A stretch of DNA of 64,000 nt from Ailanthus altissimus (Eukaryota; Streptophyta; Magnoliopsida; Sapindales; Simaroubaceae), in assembly GCA_946807835.1 (NCBI GenBank), contig OX327702.1, positions 4,712,001 through 4,776,000 on the forward strand, read 5' to 3'. Numbering within the stretch: position 1 is the first letter of the stretch; each line of letters begins with the position of its first letter. The notes under the pieces were generated by a model. That model saw nothing but the letters and a program-made list of their open reading frames with translations. It ran no database searches and was not told the DNA's origin. Position numbers and translations under genes: made by a program. Shown here piece after piece: positions 1-9,571 of the stretch.

Positions 1-2040
1 TTATTTCAGATGATATCTTCTATATTTTACTCTTTCTATATTTTGACATTGAGAACAATGTTTCAATCTGGCTAAGAGAAGGATAGTTGATATAGGATGT
101 TAGTGTTAATATTTGTATTAGTTTGTTTTTGAAAAGAAAATGACATTATGAATGGTGTAAGTAAAGGGTTCATTTTTGGACACTTAAGACTCATTCTAGA
201 TCTAGAATGGTAGAGTAAGAAGAACATTTTTGAACTTTTGAAACATATTCTAACCGACTTGTTATTATTATTATTTTATTTTATTTTAATTTTTTATATT
301 TCATGCAAATTTGTTTATTGCATGTCCTTGGTAACTCTTGTGTAAATGAGTTTGTTTTGCTATCGAAGTATGATTTTAAAATTGTTTGATTTAAGTCACT
401 TTTTTTTATCTAGGTTATTAAAGAATGACTTCTAAAATTATTTTTTGAGCACAATATTAAGTCTTGTGGTAAGATGGATAATTCAATGTATATAACCAAG
501 AAAATTCTCATGTTTAAGTATACATTTTTTTAATCTCACACATCTTTTGTGAGTGAGTGGAGAGACTTGAGAAAATAGCTTACTAACTTTCATTGATTTT
601 TTGAATTAGTTAATTTTTATTTGGAATGACATTATTCGAATTGAGGAATAATTTAGTCGTCTAGCCGAAGGGTGATTCAAAGTAAAATTTTAAATTTTAT
701 GAAAAGTATTTTGGTGAGAAATTGTTCTTATTTTGTAATACTTCCTTATGTTCTTCAGAATGCAAGAGAGAGAGAGAGAGAATCAATTCTATTATATAAA
801 GTCTTAATTCAATTTTAGAGGACAAAAATCTTTATGAAGAATTTTTCTCACCAAAGCACTATTTGTAATATTTACATAAGGTAACAAAAGTCCTAAAAGC
901 TAGTGTGTGGTAAGAATGGTTTGACTCTAAACAATTGATTTGTCTATTTTTAGATTAATTTTAGTTTTTCTTTCTATCCTAAAATGTGATCCATCCTGGA
1001 GTGCTTATCTGTTTTCCAAATCTATGAGTACAATTCTAACCCTTTAAATAGTTATACATCTATGACTATAAGGATATGGAGTTGGGGCTTTTACTTACAA
1101 AATTTTAGAAGTTATGATTGAAATAACCTTAATAGCAATTATGATCTTAAATTGACGTTTTGTTTGAAATACTTAGATAATGTTCAAATTTTATTTATGG
1201 TTAAATTGTTATGGACTAACAATAAACTGGTTGGGAAGATGATGAGCACTTGACATTACACATTTAATAAAGTTTTTTCATCATCATTTTATATTACTAG
1301 TGTTATTAACCTCTCAAACTTGAGCATATTTTTAATATTGTACCTAATTAAATTCTTAACTATTTTAGTGTAGGTTCGATAAATTGGGCATAATTTTCTA
1401 CCAAGCAATCCAAATAGAGTAATTCTTGAACTTGTGAAGTGGCTTAGAATATGACCCATATGCAGTACAGGCCTAGTCCGAGTAAGCTTCAATATTTGAT
1501 CCATAACTTGAGAAATACATATTTAATACTGACATTGTTGTCCATTCTAGAAAGCTAAAACAAATATCTACAACTTTACTGTTGATATGTGAATCAAATT
1601 CGGCTACTTTCGATGAAAAGTTAACTGACCAAGCTTGACACATAAAATAAGTTTTAAATTGTCAACAATCCATCAAAATAGTGATATCGTTTTTTTGACT
1701 TGTACCCTTCAAGTTTTTTTCTTCTATAAATAGGTAGCTTTTCTACGTCTATGAGAAGCTAGATTATAGTTCTAACACTATTATTTTGTATTCTCTCTTT
1801 GTAGTATTATTTTCTTTTATTTACTACTATGAAGTTTATGTTATTACTTCTTATAATTATTTCTTTTAATTCCATCATGCTTGTTTAGTTTTCATTGTGC
1901 TAAGGTGAAAGGGTGAAACTTTTGGTAAAACAATAAGAACATATTTAAAGTCTCAATCTGGAAATTATGTTTACATTTTTAACTTGATTAAATTTATATA
2001 TGTTTTATTTTTATTTTTTATTTAATATTATTATCCTTTC
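1..2040. other. AT-rich intergenic DNA, no gene seen
   Basis: Both strands show only short AT-driven ORFs with no recognisable motif. A short (AG)8 microsatellite lies at about 765-781. I see no RNA gene and no long repeat shared with the rest of the window. Confidence 0.6.
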
Positions 2041-2235
2041 TTATAAAGTGGCGCATCTTAATTTATTTTAGATAATCCATATGATTGGCACAATAGATTC
2101 TTGAACCCATTTACGAAATTTGGCGTAGATACCATTTTTTTATAAAGTGTAAATCTTGATTTATTGTAAACTTATATAATAATTGGCATAATAAATACTT
2201 GAACATATTACACGATTTGGCATAATCTCAACAAG
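2041..2235. repeat. Diverged tandem duplication, ~100-bp unit
   Basis: Two adjacent units (2041-2140 and 2141-2235) both start with TTATAAAGTG. Each then carries a 'TTGGCA(C/T)AATA' block, a 'CTTGAAC' block and a 'TTTGGC(G/A)TA' block in the same order and spacing. They have diverged by point changes and small indels. No coding sense is visible. Confidence 0.55.
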
Positions 2236-3037
2236 GTAACTAAATGAAGCGAATACAGTTTCATATATAAATTGGAATGAACCATATTTGTTATATCTTT
2301 CGATTGAAACCTTCTTTGTGTGAGGATTTCAATTAAGTTATAAAAGAGAGATGAATGTATTTTTATTACATATACCAAGAGTAGATCCCCTAACATTAGC
2401 ATTCATTTTAATTAATTATTTATATCATTATCCGTAAACATCTTATATCTTCACTGCTTTATTTCTTTTGAGATTATTTATCCTTGTATTCTTTAAATAA
2501 TACTTCTCTGTGGATCAACCTCTTCTCATCAAATAATTTATTACTTTGACAATCTTACACTTAAGAATAGAATCTAATATTCTGTACGTGCCAATTGTTA
2601 CCTTAGAAATTGTAAGATATGGAAATAATATTCCTTTTATGAACCAGTGGTGAGAGTATAGGTGGCTCTCTTAGGTACTCCTTTAAGTTATGTACTGCTT
2701 CGGTCTGTTCCGAACCCTATAGGTATTTGTTCTTGGCTTTAATGGCTTAAAAGAAGGATCTGCACTTATTAGACATCTTAGAGATGAACATGCTATATAT
2801 TACGATCCTTCCAATTAATATTACATATTTTTTAGCGTTCACAAATGGTGGTGTTTCTGAGTACTTGAATTTGCTTTTGGTTAGCTTATATTCTTCTCAT
2901 GCTTAACACATGCCCAGAAAGGTTATAGATGAGATCCCAAAGGTGTGTTTGGTCGAATTTAAGCACCTCTTATAAGTCTGTAATATGATCTTTTGCTCTC
3001 TTGCTCTTATTACATTGTTGTCTATGTACGCTTTTAC
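2236..3037. other. Intergenic DNA left of the first LTR
   Basis: No gene is seen. The stretch runs up to the boundary of the 2.8-kb LTR at 3038. The last bases before the LTR (TTTAC) would be the left target duplication, but its right-hand partner has been lost. Confidence 0.5.
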
Positions 3038-5836
3038 TATAGTAACCATTTATCCACAATCAGTAAGAATAAATATTTATATATATATATATAAATATAC
3101 ATATTTTATTTGTATATGGGTGATACTTGATTTATGTATTGTTATTAGTAGTGTTTGAATAGATTAAGGACCTACTATTAGTATTGGATTTATTTGCAAG
3201 ACTTTAGATTTGTTTTAGGAATCAAATTGTAATACTTTAAAAGTTTTAGGGACTAATTTGAAAATACTAGAAATTAGCCTTTTAGTATAAAAATACACAT
3301 TTTAGACCCCAATTCATTCATTTTGGTTGAGCCACCTCTTTTAGAGTGAGAAAAAAGAGAAAAAAAAATGGGAGAGAAAGAGAAGAAGAAGAAGAAAGTT
3401 GGAATTTAAGCTTTAAGAGGTATATTATAACCCTTTCTTAGTTTCTTGGTGTTAATTCCTTTAAGTTTTAATTTCTTTAAATATGTACAATTGAGGATTT
3501 GATGTGAATTTTGTAAGATATTGTGAGAATTGATGATGATTTATATAGATAGCTTGATAAATCATGATGAATTGTAGAATGTTTACTTGATAGTCTCTTG
3601 ATCCAAACTTTTTATAAATTGTTGTGCTTTGATTCTGGCTTTGGATTTCGAGTATATGAAATTAGATATGTCTAGAATCATTTGAGACTTTGAATCGATT
3701 TAAAATTCTAGAAATTGAATTTTTAGTGAATTTACTAATATGACTCTGAAATTCTAAAAATTTCATGTGTTAGCAGTATAATATAGTAACAAATAATTTT
3801 TGATATACTGTATGATATTCAAAAACTACAAATTTATGAAATATGATAGGTTTATATGTCTATTATGATATACTCAAAATTAAGAATTTACATCAATGTG
3901 GTTAAATTGTTATAATTTTCTAAAGTGTATCAGCTCATTGCAGTATTTGATTAACAGATTTTTAAAGCTATGGAATAAAATAGTTTTAAAATATATTTGA
4001 CAGTGATTTTGAAGTGACATATTTATCATGGATTGAAATATGTGTCAAGAGTAATTATATGATAGTTTTATAATTTTTGAGTTAGTATATGATTTTATAA
4101 AATTAGGAGATTGAATACTGTTTAGTAAATATCTTGATCCTGTCAGGATGATAGTTTGGCTTTGATGGTGTTTATAGAATGGATTGTGTAGGAATTATGA
4201 TATAATATCATATATAAGAAGGATTTATGAGTCAAGAATAATATATTTTGATTTTGGAGTAATTGGACATCATTTGATGTATAAGAAAATTTTGTTAAGT
4301 GTAAGTGGTCAAAATGACAAGTTTTGAGAAACCAAGTAATTAGACCAATTTGATGTGATAAGTGTAATATGTGAAATTTTGTAACCTATTTAAAGTGTTT
4401 TATGTGAATGTTGAGAGTTATGAAAGGATTAATCGCCATTGATAGGTTAAAGATAATTAAGCCTTGCAGTTGAAAATTCTAAGAGGTAAGTATACTAGAC
4501 TTTTATTGAAATCACAATAAACATAGTAATTGTTTATGTATAATTTTGTAAATGTGCTTAGAATATGTTTATGTTATGTCAAAGTATATTTTGATATGAA
4601 ATGTGAAAGACATGTGTTTATAAATGTGAGCATGGATATACATGACATATATGTATGTTTTAAAGTGAGCTTTCAAAATGAAATGTGTTTAACAAAGAAA
4701 GCTTTTGAAGTGTAATATGTCTATGAGAAACATTTTGTGTTTTGAGGATGCTTGAACTCACTATTGACTTAGTAGACATCTTATGTGATTTGTGGAGCCT
4801 TTATGTGTGGCCTCTTCTTCGAGATTGGTATATGTTATATGTTCCATATGTAGGAAGGATCCTATTGGTACCTAAAGGAAGAGTGAGTCATCACATTCGT
4901 GTAGTGGCGTATTGGTGCATGTAAGAGGACTCACCGATGATCAGGGTGAGGGTTTGGATCTTACCTTCGAGCATGAACATTATATATGTGTAATTTAACC
5001 TCACTTGTACTATTCTTCTCATACGGTATGTCACATACAAGTGACATTTGGATCATTATGTGATATGTGATATGAAAGTCCTACTAAGTAGTAGTTGAGT
5101 AATGGTATTTCTATTATATATTTTGAAAGAATGTGTAAGCACTTACCTGATATGTGATTTGATAAGATTATGATTTTGATTTATCACAGCATATCATACA
5201 CATGCATTATGTACATATATGTGTTTGTATTTTGATATATGAAAACTTAGTATGCTTACTGAGTTTCATACTCATTATAGTTTATGGTGATTTCAGGTAA
5301 ATAAGGTATCTGTGTGCTTAGCGAATTTGGCAAGGCTTCTGCTGTCCCTTGGGTTCCCTAAATTGCTAGGTTGCTGAGTGTTTCATTTTAGGACACGTGG
5401 TTTAAGATATTTGATTTGTCCTTATTGAATAAATACTTATGTATTATTTTATTGAGTGTGGTTATGGGTTGATTTTAAGTATGAATTTACAATGAATATA
5501 GTCTGGGCTTCTGGTAACAAAGTTGCTACTGTGACGTAGTAGAGTGTTAATCTCTGAGAAAACTCTGCGTATCTCCAGTTTACTAATTGCCCCATTCATA
5601 ATTCAATTGTTAGAATTCTGAAAAATTGAAATGAATATTTGAATATTGTCAATAAATGTTTATGTTTATATTTTAGGTTATGGGTTGATTTTGGTGTTGA
5701 ATTTACTAGCAACTTGTTAAGGATTACTATGTTGAATTAAAGTTTGAAATTTTATGCAATATTATTTATGAGTGCACATTATTGAATAAATGTAAGTTAT
5801 GTCGTGTGTAAAATATTTTGGGTCTGCGGCGTGATA
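3038..5836 (+). repeat. 5' LTR (2.8 kb)
   Basis: It begins TATAGTAACC and ends GGCGTGATA, 8 bp before the primer-binding site. It matches 9572-12328 directly and 13167-15778 in reverse complement. Compared with the third copy it carries a ~230-bp extra segment around 5465-5690, which explains most of the length difference. A TATA box at 3286 and a purine-rich GAA/AGA leader at about 3350-3400 lie where an LTR promoter and R region would be expected. Confidence 0.85.
3286..3295 (+). promoter_or_regulatory. LTR TATA box (left LTR)
   Basis: TATAAAAATA is conserved in all three family copies (also 9817-9826 on + and 15527-15536 on -), each about 45-70 bp upstream of a GAGCCACCTC block and a purine-rich leader. 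It is the likely element promoter; activity is inferred. Confidence 0.6.
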
Positions 5837-5844
5837 GCTTTTAG

Positions 5845-5856
5845 TGGTATCAGAGC
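5845..5856 (+). other. Primer-binding site for initiator tRNA-Met
   Basis: TGGTATCAGAGC matches the complement of the plant initiator tRNA-Met 3' end exactly. It lies 8 bp after the 5' LTR, which fixes the LTR boundary and the element's orientation (+). Confidence 0.9.
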
Positions 5857-6282
5857 TAAGATATGATTCTATAGACTTTTAGATGTCAAGTCAAGGGAAC
5901 CGAGCAGATGCCAAATTCTTAGGATTGTATTTGTAGTTTTGTTGTGTAAATGTTTGACATCTTGCTTAAATTTTTGTGTAATTTTGAAAAGATGACACAT
6001 TATCCAAGAACTGCTAAGATTGTTGATGTTGTAGATAATTGTACTTTTATGGATCTTAATGTTATTATCTATTTATTTTTAAGTTGTGACTAATAGACTT
6101 ATCAAGAATGATGCCGAACATCTTATAATGATAATTTGCATGTCATAGAGCAAATTGAGATAATTTTCTCAATGTCAAAATATAGAGAAGTAGAGTATTA
6201 AAGACATCAATTGCAACAACTTTTATTGAGAAGATAAACAACAACAACAACAACAATAGCAGCAACAAAATAACAGTAGAGG
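5857..6282 (+). other. Leader/gag-like remnant of the element interior
   Basis: Just after the primer-binding site an ATG at 5991 opens a short reading frame that soon breaks. A CAA/CAG-rich stretch at about 6235-6270 would encode polyglutamine and asparagine, as often seen near plant gag linkers. Nothing diagnostic remains. The sequence runs directly into the 3' end of the antisense LOG pseudogene at 6283. Confidence 0.35.
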
Positions 6283-6924
6283 CTACGGAGTGAGATTTAA
6301 GTCTATTTTGCGCTTCTTCTCACTGTCATAAGTAGACCAATCTAACTGATGCAATGTTGGATTAGATAGAGGGATAAAAGACTGTAATTGATCAAGAGTT
6401 AGAGCAGAAATAAGAATCTGTCGTGCTAGAAGTGGAATGAATTGTCTTCCCGCTGCATAGTCAAGAAAAGATAATAACCCGTTATAAAAACCATTAACAT
6501 TTAACAAACCAATGGATTTTTGGTGGATTTGTAATTGTGCCTATGAGGCAATTTGAAAGATTTCCTCCAAGGTCCCGAAATCTCTTGGTAGAGCTATGAA
6601 GGCATCTGTATGCCTAAGCATTTAAGCCATTTGCTCATGCATAGATGAGACTTGTAACTCATCCCCAACTGTTTTTCTTACAATATTTTCAATAGCTAAA
6701 GGTTTTGGAATTATATCAAAAACTCGACTACCTTTATTGTGTGTAACTTTTGCCACAGACCCCATTAACCCACGATTACCTTCTCAATATACTAAATATA
6801 TATTTCATTCAGCTAATACCTTACCAAGATTTTCTGCAACTTTTACAAACTCTTCAGTATTTCTAAGGTTGGATCCACAAAAGACACAAAGTTTTGTGAA
6901 TCGACGAGCTAAGGTTTTATTCAT
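6283..6924 (-). pseudogene. LOG-family cytokinin riboside-monophosphate phosphoribohydrolase, intronless pseudogene
   Basis: LOG enzymes release free cytokinin bases from their riboside 5'-monophosphates in the cytosol. One frame of 213 codons, the family's normal length, reads through the whole fold: CVFCGS at residues 13-18, then GLMGS, the 'IIPKPL' strand, 'SSMHE', 'DAFIALP', and 'GLLNVNGFYNGLLSFLD' near the C-terminus. It is broken by four in-frame stops (two TGA, one TAA, one TAG) with no frameshift. The phosphate-binding PGGxGT signature is changed to PRDFGT at residues 113-118, so it would be inactive even without the stops. Plant LOG genes usually have several introns; none is present here, which points to a reverse-transcribed copy. 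It lies antisense inside an LTR element. The tail (KKRK then DLNLTP) suggests a diverged plant LOG-like clade; that assignment is from memory. Confidence 0.85.
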
Positions 6925-7458
6925 TATTATGCTCACCCTAATCTTTGAATGTTTTCGAGTTTGTATAAGGATGCAAAAATAATGTATTTATAGAAAAGAA
7001 ATTGATAACAGCTATGGAGCATATGTGTAAGTATGTTCAAGTATATATTTTTCTCAGTTCTTGTGAAGCAAAAAAAAAAAGGGTTTTATTTTATCATTTA
7101 TAAGGGACAATAGGCAGCAAATTTTTGAATAAAAATTTGTTGATATTTAAATGTGATAAAGTTGTGTCGGAAGCGTGATGAGTTAGGTAAGATGATTAAG
7201 AAAAGTTAAATAAAGGCCTATTTTATAGACTTAGGGACCTTGTCGTCTTGGTACTAATGGCCGACAATACATTTATGACTTGAAGACTTTTTTGGCTAAC
7301 ATCTGGACTTTTGGACTTGAGACCAAATTAACTTTATTAATTACAAGAACTTTTGTGGTCTTAACATGAATTTTTGGCCAATAGATTAAAAGCAGACATG
7401 ACATAAAGATAAAAGAACACTTGATATAAAGATAAACAGAAACACTTCTGTCATGATT
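6925..7458. other. Spacer between the two antisense pseudogenes
   Basis: AT-rich sequence with an A12 tract near 7070. A short minus-strand ORF at 7273-7515 overlaps the tail of the upstream pseudogene in another frame and is not supported. No promoter or terminator is recognisable. Confidence 0.4.
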
Positions 7459-8536
7459 AACTGCTAAATGATGAGTAGCTTGAATTATCACTATCGTATC
7501 CTTGGGTAAAGTCATTAAATTGGGCCCATAAACTTCTCGTGTCTGGTGATATGGTATTCATTGAGCTGGTTCTCATCAATGTAGTTGCTTCTCTTTGGAC
7601 TTCGCTGTCAGTTGGATAAGGTTGGGAATCTTAGGATAATGCTAAAGTCAAGTTAGGTTGGTGAGATGCTTCATTAATCTGCATGTAATCACCTGGCACA
7701 CTGAGCTGTGAAAAGTTATCCAGGTTTAGAGGAAGTTTATTTGGATTTGGAAAGTAGTAGTGGTGTCTAGAGTAGTCAGTCTCTCTTTGATGTGATAGAG
7801 TGGCACAGATCTGGTTTCTGTGAAAAATAGAATTTGCATTATTCATTCTTTCAGAAAAGTCTAGTGGCACATTCTCCCAAGGTGCTTGGTCATGGGGAGA
7901 GATCCATATCGAAGGTGGAATAATTTGATTTTCTTCTGCCAAGATCTTTTCAAGTACTCTGAGCTTCATTTTGTATTCTTCTTGAAATAACTGCAAAGGG
8001 TATGGGAATGTGAAATAATCTTTAACAGTATGGTAGTAATGAATCTCATGGTTTGAGAATATCATTCCTTTTCTTTGGAGTAATAAGACTGTGTGCAGAT
8101 GTCTGGGATTGACTGAACTATTTACGTACCTATGCAACATGTGTTATAGCTTGCTATCCCACAAAGATTTTGGATAAAACCATTGGAGGAAAATGCATAC
8201 GTGATTTTCTTCATTATGTTGCTGTATCCAATCCAGAGTATTTTGTAATGGAAGCTGCATTGCAATGATGTCTAGATTCAACAGATACCAGAATAGGTAA
8301 AGGACAGATTTTGACTATTTTTAGAGAGGAGTGATTCGATGGAGATGAAAAAATAGGTAATCCAGATTAAAAAGAGGACCGACGATTACAGAGTAATCAT
8401 GCTCTTGAACTGCCTCTATTGCATAATGTTGGATTAATTCTTTAGCTGCTGAGTGAAGTGTTTTGGTTCGAATAAGCTCTGGGAGTTCAGAAGGAGTAAA
8501 AGGTATCGGAGGAGTGACTATGAAGTTAGTAATCAT
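7459..8536 (-). pseudogene. Unrecognised ~359-codon broken ORF
   Basis: I do not recognise this protein. One reading frame starts at ATG 8536 and continues to a terminal stop at about 7459. It is broken only by stops near 8321, 8315, 8144 and 7631, with no frameshift. The encoded sequence looks protein-like throughout. It has a proline-rich start (TPPIPFTPSELPEL), an aromatic/hydrophobic middle (LYLFWYLLNLD, FLQWFYPKSLW), a charged helix-like segment (KMKLRVLEKILAEE), then an Asn/Pro/His-rich and finally a Ser/Tyr/Asp-rich tail (GYDSDNSSYSSFSS). No zinc-binding, nucleotide-binding or retroelement motif is visible. It shares strand, lack of introns and style of decay with the LOG pseudogene 534 bp downstream. 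Both may have entered the element together. A host gene or some other mobile source is possible. Confidence 0.55.
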
Positions 8537-9555
8537 GAATATGGTAAGAGGGTTGGTTTTCTTTATTGCTAGAAAAATAATTGTGAGGTTTAGGCTATTT
8601 ATAAAGTTTTGTGAAAAAAATCAACAATCGTTTTGTCATTTCCTTTTACGTGGATGGCGTTAAAGGAATAGTTAAAAAACCATCTTTGCCATCGCATTAA
8701 TTGTGCTAATGGAATCTTTTCTATTTGAAACTGAGCATATTAGAAAAAACAGACATGTCAATCTCAATGAGAAAATTATGTCCAATAAGATATACTACTT
8801 TAAAGAGTTAAAGTAAGAGATATCATGCTGAGATCTATGGTTAAAAAATTAATTGAACTAAAGGTTTTTTCATTGAATTTGATTTCTGATCATTTAAGAT
8901 AATGCCTTCAACATTGTGATTTGAATGACAACTTAGTTGCATAGAAATACTAAATTATTTTCATTTTAAGAATAATATTAAGGTAATGAATGATATTATG
9001 ACATATAAGTAAATGTTGAAGGGATTAAATTTTTTAAAGGAGTTAAGAATTATATTTAAGAGGCTAATATAGGTATTCTACATCTATGTCATTCTTTAAT
9101 GAATAAAAGGTAAAGTGTATAGATGCCATATTGAACGAACGGGTGAAAAGAATAAAAATATGTGTGTATAAATTTTATAATTCAACTCTATATTTATTGG
9201 TTTATTTGAGATCATTGAAGGCACAGATAATGTGGTTGATCAACGTTTCCTTTCGCATTGTTATTATAAGTCCATAATGTGTGCCATGTGTTTATTTTTT
9301 GAATATATGTTTTGTACTCTCTCATATACTAAGTTATGAGTCACTTAAACTTAGAGATAATCTAACATATGAATGAGTGTTTATCAGGATTTTGGACCAC
9401 AATAAGCAAATTCTATATACCAAAAAGATTGCTTTGTAAAGGTTTTATAAATAAACCATACAGTTGAAAAGGAAACTTGGGAACGAGAAGAGAAAATGAG
9501 ATCTAAATATTCTCATCTATATGCTTAAGTTATGAATTTCAATGACGGAATTCTT
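8537..9555. other. Non-coding part of the element interior
   Basis: About 1 kb between the unrecognised pseudogene and the polypurine tract. No frame stays open for a supported length. No repeat shared with other parts of the window was seen. Confidence 0.4.
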
Positions 9556-9571
9556 AAAAGGATGGGAGAAT
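9556..9571 (+). other. Polypurine tract
   Basis: AAAAGGATGGGAGAA directly abuts the 3' LTR start at 9572. This is the expected plus-strand primer of an LTR retroelement and it fixes the internal/LTR boundary. Confidence 0.75.

Noticed and set aside
4742..4924. A 60-codon ORF present in all three LTR copies (also 11270-11452 and 13908-14090 on -)
   Set aside because: It lies wholly inside the LTR, has no recognised motif, and its conservation follows from copying of the LTR. The near identity of two copies matches the conversion-like block rather than protein constraint.
7459..8536. Possible integrated viral sequence
   Set aside because: Considered because the ORF is intronless and unknown, but no capsid, movement-protein, protease, polymerase or replication motif is visible, and it lies inside an LTR element with a host-gene relic.
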